From NCBI GenBank assembly GCA_947494445.1, contig CANLVD010000002.1, forward strand, positions 1 to 64,000: a DNA stretch of 64,000 nucleotides, written 5' to 3'. Within the stretch, counting starts at the first letter, position 1. The number at the start of each line of letters is the position of its first letter. Shown here piece after piece: positions 18,246 to 27,059 of this stretch. This DNA comes from an uncultured Paracoccaceae bacterium. GTDB lineage: Bacteria; Pseudomonadota; Alphaproteobacteria; Rhodobacterales; Rhodobacteraceae. Position numbers and translations under genes: made by a program. The notes under the pieces are model-generated. The model was given only the letters and a program-made list of their open reading frames with translations, did not search any database and was not told the origin of the DNA.

Positions 18246-19115
18246 ATGGAGCATCTGAACTTCCATCATCTCCGCTATTTTCGGGAGGTTGCAACCGAAG
18301 GTCATCTGGGCCGCACGGCGGAGCGGTTGAACGTGTCGCAATCTGCCGTGTCCATCCAGATCAGGCAGTTGGAAGACCGGATCGGACAGAAGCTGTTCGA
18401 CCGGGTCGGGCGTGGTCTGGTCCTGACTGAGGCAGGCAGGATCGCACTGGATTATGCGGACCGGATCTTTTCCGCAGGCGATGAGATGCTGTCCACTTTG
18501 AACCAGACAGGCGCTGTTTCGCGACCATTGCGCGTCGGTGCTCTGTCAACGCTGTCCCGCAACTTCCAGCTTCAGTTTCTGCGCCCCCTTGTTCAGAGTA
18601 AGGACCATGGCGTGGTCCTGAAATCCGGAAGCATGAACATGTTGATGGAGGATTTGATCACGCAAGCGCTTGACGTTGTGTTGGCAACAGAAGTGCCCGA
18701 AGATCAGGCGGCTGTGCGTTTTGCGGCGCAGAAAATATCGGAGCAGAGCGTAGGGCTGCACGGGCGGGCTGATTACCTTGCGCATCCTTCGCTGGCGGCG
18801 ATCCTGAGCAATTCCCCTCTGGTATTGCCGACCGACAAGGTTATCCGCGCAGAGTTTGAAAATCTGGCAACGAAACTTGGGGTCGAGCCACAAATCGCGG
18901 CAGATGTCGATGACATGGCCATGGTGCGTTTGCTGGCGCGTGAGGGCATCGGCGTGGCCGTCGCACCGGCTGTCGTGCTGGCCGATGAGATTGCCAGCGG
19001 GGCTGTCGCGACCGCCCCGTTTGATCTTGGCATCGTCGAGCCGTTCTATGCAATCACCCTGCTCCGGCGCTTCCCGCACCCTGCACTTACAAGCCTGTTG
19101 GCGAACCAGACCTGA
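18246..19115 (+). CDS. LysR family regulator beside the bicarbonate transporter gene
   Basis: A 289-residue LysR-type regulator. The N-terminal helix-turn-helix reads LRYFREVATEGHLGRTAERL followed by VSQSAVSIQIRQLEDRIG, with the usual linker helix after it. The C-terminal part is the periplasmic-binding-like effector domain. Divergent placement against the SbtA-like gene suggests that it controls that transporter and itself through the 18151-18245 gap. The effector is unknown. Two ATGs (18242 out of frame, 18246) lie close together; only 18246 is in frame. Confidence 0.92.
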   Translation: MEHLNFHHLRYFREVATEGHLGRTAERLNVSQSAVSIQIRQLEDRIGQKLFDRVGRGLVLTEAGRIALDYADRIFSAGDEMLSTLNQTGAVSRPLRVGALSTLSRNFQLQFLRPLVQSKDHGVVLKSGSMNMLMEDLITQALDVVLATEVPEDQAAVRFAAQKISEQSVGLHGRADYLAHPSLAAILSNSPLVLPTDKVIRAEFENLATKLGVEPQIAADVDDMAMVRLLAREGIGVAVAPAVVLADEIASGAVATAPFDLGIVEPFYAITLLRRFPHPALTSLLANQT

Positions 19116-19172
19116 GGCTTTAACGGCAAAACACCAACCAAGCCTTGAGGTGGTTAAGGATTTGTCCGACCT

Positions 19173-20012
19173 CTACTGAAGTGCGAAAGCTTTCACTACA
19201 TGATCAGGTGAATTGCCTGTCTCTGACATCAGTGCCACCACAGCGATGTCATCCAGATCTGCATGGATGCCAGTGCGCACCAGCGCGGTCTTGAAACCCG
19301 CTGCCCGCCCACCGGCAATGTCATGGGAAAGACTGTCGCCGATGCAAAGCACACGATCCGGCTCAAGTGGTCCGAGGAGCGCCTTCGCACGCTCGTATAT
19401 CAGCCCGTAAGGCTTGCCATACCAATCCACCTGACCGCCCATATCCTCAAAGATCCGCGCAAGATGACCTGCTGCTTCGCACTGCCCCTCAGGTATCAGC
19501 ATGGTCATGTCCGGGTTCACGCAGATGCCCGGCACCTTGCGCGCCGCCAGACGCTTCAGGATCGGTTGATAGAATGTGATCGGGCAGGCCGGGTCGCGAC
19601 TGACGATCAGCAACAGGTCGGCCTTTTCCGGGTCATCCGTTCGGGCCAGATCCAGATCGTCAACCGGCGTTGGGTCCTCGCCCTTGATCAGGACCAGAAC
19701 CTTCGCCTCTTTGGCAATTGCACCACCTATCGCGGTTGAGATGTTATGATGCGCAACCTCGCCTGACGACAGCACAGTCTCGAAATGGGCCCGGGCAAAT
19801 CCGTTCCCGACCAGACGCGCGCAATTGGGTTCGCTGCGCTTGCCCGAGTTTGACAGAATAATGACCCGTTTGCCGAGCCGCGCCAGATGGTCGAGCGCTG
19901 GCCCTGCGCCCCGATAAGGGCCGTCGCCGCTCATCAACACACCGAACTGATCGATCAGGAAAGCATCGTACTTCGCAAAAAGGTCTTCGAGACGGACATG
20001 GTCAAGGCTCAT
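19173..20012 (-). CDS. HAD-superfamily (class IIA, NagD-like) phosphatase
   Basis: A 279-residue cytosolic hydrolase. HAD motif I is FLIDQFGVL near residue 15 (D-Q-F-G where many relatives have DxDG or DxWG), motif II is ILSNSGKR, motif III is the lysine in WYGKPYG, and motif IV is CIGDSLSHDIAGG. The class IIA cap lies between II and III. It is the last gene of the 12-gene polyol operon and overlaps the upstream kinase by ATGA (20009-20012), so it probably removes phosphate from a pathway intermediate or dead-end product. A longer frame from 20117 lies inside the kinase gene and is rejected. Substrate unknown. Confidence 0.9.
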   Translation of the reverse strand: MSLDHVRLEDLFAKYDAFLIDQFGVLMSGDGPYRGAGPALDHLARLGKRVIILSNSGKRSEPNCARLVGNGFARAHFETVLSSGEVAHHNISTAIGGAIAKEAKVLVLIKGEDPTPVDDLDLARTDDPEKADLLLIVSRDPACPITFYQPILKRLAARKVPGICVNPDMTMLIPEGQCEAAGHLARIFEDMGGQVDWYGKPYGLIYERAKALLGPLEPDRVLCIGDSLSHDIAGGRAAGFKTALVRTGIHADLDDIAVVALMSETGNSPDHVVKAFALQ

Positions 20013-21271
20013 CCGGCCATCCCGTATCGGGCCAGAACAGCAGCACCATAGGCGGCTTCTGCATGGTGGGGTGCGGGCATCGGGACGGTCAGGGCGCGCT
20101 GCCGGAGTGCGGTCCAAGCAGTGTTCTCTGCACCACCCCCGACCGTGCGTACCGAGCGCAAGGCAGGACCGCCGAGATCTTTCAATTTGCGATAGCCCAG
20201 CGCCTCGATGTCGGCCATCCCCTCAAGCATCGCTTGCAGAAACGCCGCATCCTCGGGCGGTCTTGGGTGCAGTCTTGCTGGCATCTTGGGATCCGCAATC
20301 GGAAAACGCTCGCCGGGCTTGCTAAGCGGATAATACCCCAGATCCAATGGATTGTCGGGATCAATATGCGCGCTCAGCGCTTTCAGATCGGCAGCCGTGA
20401 AATGCTCCAACAGGACCCCACCGCCCGTGTTGGACGCACCGCCCGCAAGCCATAGCCCCATGATATGATGACTGTAGATGCCGCTTTCCGGTGCAAAGAT
20501 CGGCTTGTCGGACAGAAGTTTCAGGACAAGCGTGGTGCCAAGGGAGGTGACACCATCACCGGGCTGCGAGGCGCCTGTTGCGAGAAACGCAGCACAGCCA
20601 TCTGTGGTACCGGTGAACACCTGAACGTCGGCCGGCAGATCAAACTCCGCCGCCACGGCCTTTTGCAACCCGCCCAAAACCGTACCCGGACGATGAACCA
20701 CAGGCAGCAGGTCCATCTGCGCGCCGGCATCCGACATCCAGTCCGGCCAGCTCGCACTGACGGGATCATATCCGGTTTTTAGGGCGTTGTTGTCGTCTGA
20801 GGCCTGAACACCGCAAAGCTGGGCAGCGATCCAGTCTGCCTGATGCAGGACTTTTACCACTCCGGGCATCTGTTGAAACACCAACAGCTTGGCCAGACCG
20901 CTGGTCGCGCCATGGGCCGCACTGGTGGCAGGGGCGTGGGCAGCGATGCCATCGAGCAGGGCCTGATCCTCACACGGGTCATTATACATCCGCCCGTCCG
21001 CCAGCGGCTGTCCATGTTCATCTACCGGGAGCATCGTGCCAGAGGTGCCATCGACGCAGATTGCCCGCACCTCGTGGCGTTTGATGCCTGCGCAAATCTG
21101 ATGCAAGGCTGACCGAGCAGCACCCAGCCAGCCTGCTGGATCGCGGCGACTATCGCTGTGCTCGCTCATGGGCGATGCACCCGTTGCAACTGCTGTCCCG
21201 TCATCCGACATGGCCACGGCTCGCGCGCCAGAGGTTCCGATATCAAGTCCGATATAGATATCAGGAGGCAT
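20009..21271 (-). CDS. FGGY-family carbohydrate kinase (second kinase of the operon)
   Basis: A 420-residue kinase of the FGGY family with IYIGLDIGTSGARAVAM at the N terminus, ICVDGTSGTMLPVD, FTGTTDGCAAF and GGGAENTAWTAL in order. These mark an intact two-domain ATPase, a little short for the family. The ribulokinase-like branch often carries CVDGTSGT, so a ketose or polyol substrate is likely. The frame opens at 21298, but I prefer the ATG at 21271, which puts the GLDIGTSG strand at the normal distance from the start. It overlaps the aldolase gene by 11 nt. Its coexistence with an EryA-like kinase in one operon implies two phosphorylation steps or two substrates. Confidence 0.9.
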   Translation of the reverse strand: MPPDIYIGLDIGTSGARAVAMSDDGTAVATGASPMSEHSDSRRDPAGWLGAARSALHQICAGIKRHEVRAICVDGTSGTMLPVDEHGQPLADGRMYNDPCEDQALLDGIAAHAPATSAAHGATSGLAKLLVFQQMPGVVKVLHQADWIAAQLCGVQASDDNNALKTGYDPVSASWPDWMSDAGAQMDLLPVVHRPGTVLGGLQKAVAAEFDLPADVQVFTGTTDGCAAFLATGASQPGDGVTSLGTTLVLKLLSDKPIFAPESGIYSHHIMGLWLAGGASNTGGGVLLEHFTAADLKALSAHIDPDNPLDLGYYPLSKPGERFPIADPKMPARLHPRPPEDAAFLQAMLEGMADIEALGYRKLKDLGGPALRSVRTVGGGAENTAWTALRQRALTVPMPAPHHAEAAYGAAVLARYGMAG

Positions 21272-22307
21272 TGAGCTGCTGCCGGTATTTCTCGGCATCC
21301 CAGTTCAGCAATTCAAGGTCCTGGTCTGTGCTAAGGTAGTTCAACACGGCATCCACCGGCACGCGCTGCATGACATCGGCCAGACAGCGCATCATGACCC
21401 GGGCAGGCGTTCCTGCGTCCTTGCGAACCACCACACCGGCGCCCGGCACGATCAACCAGACCGGAGCGGGCATTCCGCTGCAGCTGATACGCTCCATTGC
21501 AGTTTCAATGCCTTCATTTTCCTGCAAAGCCGCAACAGCAATGCCGCAGAAAATCACGTGATCGGGGTAAAGGCTGCCCGTTGTCACCTGCGCGACCCTC
21601 TGCGGGTCCAGCGCCAGTTGGTGAAGGGTGGGATCATCTGCGGGCTCGTAGTCAGTATCGCGTGCAAGCTGCCCAAGCACCTCCACATCCGCGGTTTTCA
21701 GCGCCGAAACCGGCAAAGACAAGCGCTCATGCATACGGTGTTGCAGCACCTCGACTTCAGGGACGGTTTCTCCGGCGACAATTAGCCCGTGATTGCCCAG
21801 AACAATCACATTCGTGTCCGGTTCAAGTGCTGCCCGCACGCTGCGCGCCAGATTTGCGCCGGGTTTTGCGTAGTCCACATAGGCCCAGGAAACGTCGCGA
21901 AGCCTGTCTGCCAGCGCGGGTCGAGGATCCTTTCGGACCGCATGGGCGATCGTGTGAATGCAATGGGTGTGCAGCACGATCCGCTGCGCAAAGACCGCGT
22001 GCAGACTGGTCTCAATGGATGGGCGCAGACCGGTTCCGCCGGGCAGCCTGAAGGTGGCAGGCTGATCGGCAATGGGATCATCTGTGTCCAATGCGTCCCG
22101 CAGTTTCGCAAGATCGGTTGCGACAAAAACCTCCTTGGTCTCGGCATCCGCGAGAACCGTGCCCGAGGCCTTGATCCACATGACATCACCGGTTTTGAGT
22201 GAAGAGTTTCCACCCGCCCCCTGAATGTGCATGGGATCAGCGCCAAACTTTGCGGAAAGCCTGCAAAGCTCGGCAAAATCTTCAGGCGGTTTTGGCGATT
22301 GTGTCAT
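21261..22307 (-). CDS. class II aldolase/adducin-domain protein, long form
   Basis: A 348-residue protein whose first 200 residues are a class II aldolase domain: GAGGNSSLK (phosphate loop) near residue 31, VLHTHCIHTIAHA with zinc-type histidines, and VLGNHGLIVAG. The C-terminal 120 residues resemble the tail of RhaD-type aldolases rather than the short fuculose aldolases. It could cleave a ketose-1-phosphate to dihydroxyacetone phosphate plus an aldehyde, or act as a related epimerase or dehydratase. It overlaps the dehydrogenase gene by 26 nt. A second, short aldolase is two genes upstream. Confidence 0.88.
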   Translation of the reverse strand: MTQSPKPPEDFAELCRLSAKFGADPMHIQGAGGNSSLKTGDVMWIKASGTVLADAETKEVFVATDLAKLRDALDTDDPIADQPATFRLPGGTGLRPSIETSLHAVFAQRIVLHTHCIHTIAHAVRKDPRPALADRLRDVSWAYVDYAKPGANLARSVRAALEPDTNVIVLGNHGLIVAGETVPEVEVLQHRMHERLSLPVSALKTADVEVLGQLARDTDYEPADDPTLHQLALDPQRVAQVTTGSLYPDHVIFCGIAVAALQENEGIETAMERISCSGMPAPVWLIVPGAGVVVRKDAGTPARVMMRCLADVMQRVPVDAVLNYLSTDQDLELLNWDAEKYRQQLNAS

Positions 22308-23787
22308 TGAACCAGCTTTCCAGTGTGCTCTTTTCGGCTGGCGTCATATGCAGACCGTGTTTCGTACGCCGGGTCAGAATATCCTCTGCACTGCGGGCCC
22401 ATTCGTGCGCTGCCAGATAGGTGACTTCCGCTTCGTAAAGTTGCGCGCCGAACTTGCGCCCGAGCCCATCGAGGGAGGTCGCCTGCCCGATGATGAGCGC
22501 CATTCGCGTCCCGTATAGCCGCGCATAGTGCTTTGCCAGCTCGCGCGGCAACCAGGGGTGATCGTCCTGCACCTGACCGAGATAGCTTTCGAAATCCGCA
22601 TCGGCCATGTCACCACCGGGCAAAGGCTGGCTTTTCGTCCAGGGATCGCTCATCTCGGGAAACACGGTCTTCAACTCATCGACTGCGTGTTCGGCCAGTT
22701 TGCGGTAAGTGGTGATCTTGCCGCCGAAGACATTCAGGATTGCCGCACCTCGTGCCTGATCAAGGTCCAACACATAATCCCGGGTCACGGCACTTGGATT
22801 GCCCTGCCCATCGTCGAACAGGGGCCGCACGCCGGAGAATTTCTCAAGCACATCGCTGTCACGAAGCTTTTGCTTGAAGTAGCGGTTCACGGCGGCAATC
22901 AGATAGTCAATCTCGCTCTGCTCGACCGCGACGTCATCGGGCACCCCGTCAAAGGCAATGTCCGTGGTCCCGATCAGCGCCTTGTCACCCTCATAGGGGT
23001 TGATGAAGATCACCCGCTTGTCATGGTTCTGCACAAGATAGGCCTGCTGCCCGTCCCAGAATTTCGGCACGATGATGTGGCTGCCCTTGACCAGCCGGAC
23101 CGCACGTTCTGAATTGCCGCCCGCGACACGACCGATGATGTCGTTGACCCATGGACCGGCTGCGTTGGCTATGGCTTTGGCACGCAGCACACGTTCTGAT
23201 CCGGAATGTGTGTCCTTTAGTGTTGCTAGCCAAATCCCGTCTTCGACCTGCAATGACGTACACGTGGTGCGGGGCAGGATATCAGCGCCCTGCTCGCGTG
23301 CGCCCAACGCATTCAGCACCACCAGCCGGGCATCATCGACCCAGCAATCAGAGTATTCGAACCCTTTGACATATTTGGATAAAATTGGTGCTCCTTCAGG
23401 ATCACGTCGCAGGTCCAGAACCCGTGTTCCCGGCAGTTTTTTGCGGCCGCCCAAGTGGTCGTAGAGAAAGAGACCGAGACGAACCAACCATGCGGGGCGG
23501 TCCATCGGGCTGTGCGGCAGCACAAAGCGCATTGGCCAGATGATATGGGGAGCAGCGTTGAGCAGGACTTCACGCTCAATCAGAGCCTCGCGCACCAGAC
23601 GAAACTCGTAATACTCCAGATAGCGCAGCCCGCCGTGAACCAGCTTGCCCGACCGCGAGGATGTGCCTTGCGCCAGATCGTCCTTTTCACACATCACGAC
23701 CGACAATCCCCGTCCGGCAGCGTCGCGCGCGATACCCGCGCCGTTGACGCCGCCACCAATGACGAGGAGATCGACCGTGTCGGACAT
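22282..23787 (-). CDS. GlpD/EryB-like polyol-phosphate dehydrogenase (FAD)
   Basis: A 501-residue FAD-dependent dehydrogenase of the glycerol-3-phosphate dehydrogenase family. The FAD motif DLLVIGGGVNGAGIARDAAG starts at residue 6. The blocks SSRSGKLVHGGLRYLEYYE and GGKITTYRKLAEHAVDEL are hallmarks. It would oxidise a polyol phosphate to a ketose phosphate at the membrane and pass electrons to quinone. An EryA-like kinase in the operon and no glpF/glpK suggest a substrate other than glycerol-3-phosphate, such as a tetritol or pentitol phosphate, as for EryB. It shares one base with the upstream aldolase stop (TGATG). Confidence 0.93.
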   Translation of the reverse strand: MSDTVDLLVIGGGVNGAGIARDAAGRGLSVVMCEKDDLAQGTSSRSGKLVHGGLRYLEYYEFRLVREALIEREVLLNAAPHIIWPMRFVLPHSPMDRPAWLVRLGLFLYDHLGGRKKLPGTRVLDLRRDPEGAPILSKYVKGFEYSDCWVDDARLVVLNALGAREQGADILPRTTCTSLQVEDGIWLATLKDTHSGSERVLRAKAIANAAGPWVNDIIGRVAGGNSERAVRLVKGSHIIVPKFWDGQQAYLVQNHDKRVIFINPYEGDKALIGTTDIAFDGVPDDVAVEQSEIDYLIAAVNRYFKQKLRDSDVLEKFSGVRPLFDDGQGNPSAVTRDYVLDLDQARGAAILNVFGGKITTYRKLAEHAVDELKTVFPEMSDPWTKSQPLPGGDMADADFESYLGQVQDDHPWLPRELAKHYARLYGTRMALIIGQATSLDGLGRKFGAQLYEAEVTYLAAHEWARSAEDILTRRTKHGLHMTPAEKSTLESWFNDTIAKTA

Positions 23788-24446
23788 CAGGTCTTGTCTA
23801 CCTCCTGCGGGCCGTAGTTCTCAAAGGATTGCGCTGTCTCGGCGATCTCGGCAGCGCTCAGAATATGTGGGTCACCCACCAGCATGCTGTGATAATACTG
23901 GCTGGCCAGAAGCTCGATCTCGCCGGCAAGCCACATGGTGCGGGTCATGTTCGGCCCGGCGACGACCATCCCGTGATTGGCCATCAGGCACCCGTTTGCA
24001 CCCTCCATTGCCTTGATCACGGCCTCGGACAGTTCCGGTGTGCCGTAGCAGCAATAGTCGGCCACCTTGATCTCGGTCGTGCCGAAAGCGGCCATCATGT
24101 AGTGCACTGCCGGGATCGGTTTGCGCAGGATAGACAAGATCGTGGAAAACGGTGCATGAGCGTGCACCACAGCGCCTGCATCCTGTCGTGACCGAAGAAT
24201 GTCCCGATGAAAGCGCCATTCCGAAGAGGGCTTGCACGGCCCCTCATAGTGCCCTTCGTCATCATCGATGCGCAGTTTGGCCACCTGCTCTGGCTCCATC
24301 AGCGCAGAGGGAATGCCCGAGGGGGTGATCAGCATGTGATCGCCCATGCGCGCGGACACATTGCCCGAGGCACCTTTGTTCATGCCCTCGCGGCTCAACT
24401 CCTGATAAGCGGCAACAACTTCTTTGCGCAGGTCGGCTTCGTTCAT
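23787..24446 (-). CDS. class II aldolase, fuculose-phosphate-aldolase type
   Basis: A 219-residue short-form class II aldolase. The phosphate-binding loop is GMNKGASGNVSAR near residue 21, the zinc histidines are in VVHAHAPFSTIL, and the third is in LMANHGMVVAG. This is the arrangement of L-fuculose-1-phosphate aldolase, which yields dihydroxyacetone phosphate plus an aldehyde. In this operon it would act on the ketose phosphate made by the GlpD-like enzyme. If the substrate is a pentulose-1-phosphate the aldehyde is glycolaldehyde; if a tetrulose-1-phosphate, formaldehyde. It lies 10 nt after the hydroxyacid dehydrogenase gene. Confidence 0.92.
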   Translation of the reverse strand: MNEADLRKEVVAAYQELSREGMNKGASGNVSARMGDHMLITPSGIPSALMEPEQVAKLRIDDDEGHYEGPCKPSSEWRFHRDILRSRQDAGAVVHAHAPFSTILSILRKPIPAVHYMMAAFGTTEIKVADYCCYGTPELSEAVIKAMEGANGCLMANHGMVVAGPNMTRTMWLAGEIELLASQYYHSMLVGDPHILSAAEIAETAQSFENYGPQEVDKT

Positions 24447-24456
24447 TGGTTCGTCC

Positions 24457-25500
24457 TCAACATGTGTTCAAAAGGGGTTCGCCTGCGAAGTAGCGGCGGA
24501 CGTCTTCCGCCAGAACTTCGGCGGCGTAGGACGCCGTTCTTACCGAAGCGCCAGCGATATGCGGTGTCAGCGTGACATTGTCCAGTTGCAGCAACGGCCA
24601 GTCGGGGGGTGTCGGCTCGACCGAAAAGGTCTCAAGCATTGCAGACCCGATCACGCCGTCGCGCAGGGCCTCGAAAAGATCATCGTAATTGCACAAGGGG
24701 CCGCGCGCAGTGTTGACCAGAAGCGCATCGGACTTCATCTGGGCAAGTGTGTCCTTGTTAATCATATGGGTGGTTTCTTCGCTGACGCGGGGGTGCAGGG
24801 TGACCACATCGCTGTGTTCCAGCAAATGGCCCAGAGAAACCTGCACAACACCTGCCTCTACGTCTTCGGGGGACAGTTGCACATAAGGGTCGCACACCAG
24901 AACCTTGGTGCCGAACGCCTGCAGAAGTCTGGTCACCCGTGTGCCGATCTTGCCGTAACCGATGACACCAACGGTCATTTCGTTCAACTCGCGGCCCGTA
25001 GTGTCTGCCCGATAAAGATCCCCACGCCAATTGCCCGCCCGCAGTGCCTCATGGCCCGACCGGATCTTTCGGGTCTCCGTCAGAATGGCGCCGATCGTAA
25101 ACTCGGCCACGGCGGTGGCGTTGCGGCCGGGCGCCCGCACCACCGTCACATCACGTTCGCGCGCGGCTTCGATGTCCACATTGACCGGCCCGCCCCGGGA
25201 ACAGGCGATCAGCTTCAGGTTTGGCATCTTGTCGAGCATCCCGGCCGTGACCGGCGATTGATGCATCACGAAAACCTCGGCATCCCCGACAAAATCCGCG
25301 ACCTCGTCAAATTCGCCCAGATACTCCTTGATGTTGGTTTCAGCCGCCCCGTGGTAGCCGTGTACAACCGGCGTGTTCGGCCAATCATTCTGCATCCGTC
25401 GGCAGGAAAAACGGGTGTCCGGGCAGGCTGTGCGCAGCTCACGCTCGAAGACCTCCGGCAGGATGAAGTGATCGCCAATGATTGCAATGTTGCGGCTCAT
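24457..25500 (-). CDS. D-isomer-specific 2-hydroxyacid dehydrogenase
   Basis: A 347-residue NAD(P)-dependent oxidoreductase of the phosphoglycerate/glycerate dehydrogenase family. The Rossmann motif VGVIGYGKIGTRV is near residue 180, the substrate-binding Arg is in LLVNTARGPL, and the catalytic His is in LTPHIAGAS. The protein is somewhat longer at the N terminus than typical SerA domains. In the polyol operon it may handle a 2-keto or 2-hydroxy acid made from the aldehyde fragment, such as glyoxylate/glycolate, but this is inference. It overlaps the EryA-like kinase by 4 nt. Confidence 0.9.
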   Translation of the reverse strand: MSRNIAIIGDHFILPEVFERELRTACPDTRFSCRRMQNDWPNTPVVHGYHGAAETNIKEYLGEFDEVADFVGDAEVFVMHQSPVTAGMLDKMPNLKLIACSRGGPVNVDIEAARERDVTVVRAPGRNATAVAEFTIGAILTETRKIRSGHEALRAGNWRGDLYRADTTGRELNEMTVGVIGYGKIGTRVTRLLQAFGTKVLVCDPYVQLSPEDVEAGVVQVSLGHLLEHSDVVTLHPRVSEETTHMINKDTLAQMKSDALLVNTARGPLCNYDDLFEALRDGVIGSAMLETFSVEPTPPDWPLLQLDNVTLTPHIAGASVRTASYAAEVLAEDVRRYFAGEPLLNTC

Positions 25501-27059
25501 GAGGTTGTCCTTCTGCGCTCTGCGAGGGATTGCCAGGTCGGCCGCAGCGCATCGCGCGAGGCCACATAGTCGGGGTAAAGATCATCATAAAGCTGCGTGA
25601 GCGCCGCATCAGGCGCTTCCAGTTCTGTCAGCAATGGCGTTACCCAGTCCTGAAGGCAGGCCGTCATATCCGCGTAAACGCCATTCGCGACAGCGGCCAT
25701 CATGGCTGCACCAGCGGCCCCAGCCTCGCCCCGGGTCGATTGCCGGACAGAGGCGCCCAAAGCCCCGGCCATTGTGCCGCGCAGGGTATCAGAGCGAGCA
25801 GCACCTCCGGTCAGTGTCACATTTCTCGGGACCGGTCCCATGGCCAGGTAGCAATCCCTTGAGGCCATGGCGAGCCCTTCGACCGCCCCGCGCACAAGAT
25901 CGGCAAAGCCGTGGGATGTGGACAGACCGATGAAACTTGAACGTGCCGTGTGATCGATGAAGGGTCCGCGCTCTCCGGCTTCGGAAATATGCGGGTGATA
26001 AATCAAAGAGCCCGGTGGGCTGTCGGTCATCCAGCGTTCAATATGACTGATCAACTCCGCCTGAGTTGCCTCGACACCCGAAATGGCAAGGACATCGCGC
26101 GCCAGCCCCAGGACCCAATCTATGTTCAAGGTGCCAGCCATGTTAGTTTGCATGTTCGCGGCCTGACCCGGCGCTGGCATGACCATAACGTATCCGGTCC
26201 GCTCTTCAGGGTTAAGCTGGATATTTGCAGCCGGTTTGCAGCGGATGTGCATGCCCGTGGTGCCGACAACGGTGCATCCTGTATCCTCACCCGGCAGGTA
26301 GCCGCCTCCGCCCAGCGCTGTGCAAACCACATCGACGAACCCCAGGGTGACCGGCGTGCCTTGCGGCAGGCCAACCTGCTGAGCCGCCACATCTGACAGA
26401 CCATGGGTCGTGACGGTACCATCGCAAATCGGGGCAAGCATCGCGCGTTCCCGCTCAAGGCCAAGAAAGGCAATCACCTCGTCACTGTATTGCCGGGTCC
26501 GGAAGTCTCCGAAGGTAAAGCAGGCCTCGGATGGATCCGTTGCGCGCTCACCCGTCAGGTTGAGGTAAAGCCAATCCTTGCAGTGAAAGGCACAGTCTGC
26601 CCGGGCGAATTGCTCGGGCATATGCGCTTTCATATACGCCAGTTGCACGCCCTGCTGGCAGGCGTTCAGACCGGTGCCGGTGATGACAAAACGTTGGGCA
26701 TCGCCATCCCGCTTGCGAAACGCGCTGGCCAATGTGCCTGCCCGCGCATCCAGCCACAGCCAGCCATCGCCCACCGGGTCATTCTGCCCGTCAATCAGCC
26801 ACGTCCCATCGCCCTGCCCGGTCACTGCAATGGCGCAGACACGCGTTGCCAGATCGGGCAGTTTCTCGCCCAGCGCCTTCAGGGTCGTTGCACAATCCTG
26901 CCATGTCCGGGCAAGCGATTGTGTGGCTGCACCGCCCGGATCGGTCATATAGCTGTTTGGCACGGAAGCCATGTCGATCTGCTCACCCGCAAGGGTGAAC
27001 GCCACGGATTTGATGACGGAGGTTCCCGCATCGATGCCTATGATGATGTCGCGGCTCAT
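25497..27059 (-). CDS. EryA-like FGGY polyol kinase
   Basis: A 520-residue FGGY kinase. The start IIIGIDAGTSVIKSVAFTLA, then AIAVTGQGDGTWLID, GWLWLDARAG, GTGLNACQQG and FHCKDWLYLNLTGERATDPS, agrees block by block with what I remember of erythritol kinase EryA. It also has FVDVVCTALGGG and the C-terminal LTGGAARSDTLRG. It would phosphorylate a polyol taken up by the adjacent ABC transporter. The rest of the erythritol pathway (EryC, and TIM- and RpiB-like EryH and EryI) is absent here, so erythritol itself is not assured. It overlaps the ATPase gene by ATGA. Confidence 0.9.
   Translation of the reverse strand: MSRDIIIGIDAGTSVIKSVAFTLAGEQIDMASVPNSYMTDPGGAATQSLARTWQDCATTLKALGEKLPDLATRVCAIAVTGQGDGTWLIDGQNDPVGDGWLWLDARAGTLASAFRKRDGDAQRFVITGTGLNACQQGVQLAYMKAHMPEQFARADCAFHCKDWLYLNLTGERATDPSEACFTFGDFRTRQYSDEVIAFLGLERERAMLAPICDGTVTTHGLSDVAAQQVGLPQGTPVTLGFVDVVCTALGGGGYLPGEDTGCTVVGTTGMHIRCKPAANIQLNPEERTGYVMVMPAPGQAANMQTNMAGTLNIDWVLGLARDVLAISGVEATQAELISHIERWMTDSPPGSLIYHPHISEAGERGPFIDHTARSSFIGLSTSHGFADLVRGAVEGLAMASRDCYLAMGPVPRNVTLTGGAARSDTLRGTMAGALGASVRQSTRGEAGAAGAAMMAAVANGVYADMTACLQDWVTPLLTELEAPDAALTQLYDDLYPDYVASRDALRPTWQSLAERRRTTS

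Noticed and set aside
22282-23787. Plain glycerol-3-phosphate dehydrogenase glpD
   Set aside because: Motifs fit GlpD, but the setting with an EryA-like kinase and no glycerol facilitator or kinase argues for another polyol phosphate, so no symbol is given.
24424-25569. Long plus-strand open frame of 381 codons antisense to the hydroxyacid dehydrogenase
   Set aside because: A shadow frame typical of GC-rich DNA; the minus strand carries an unmistakable dehydrogenase.
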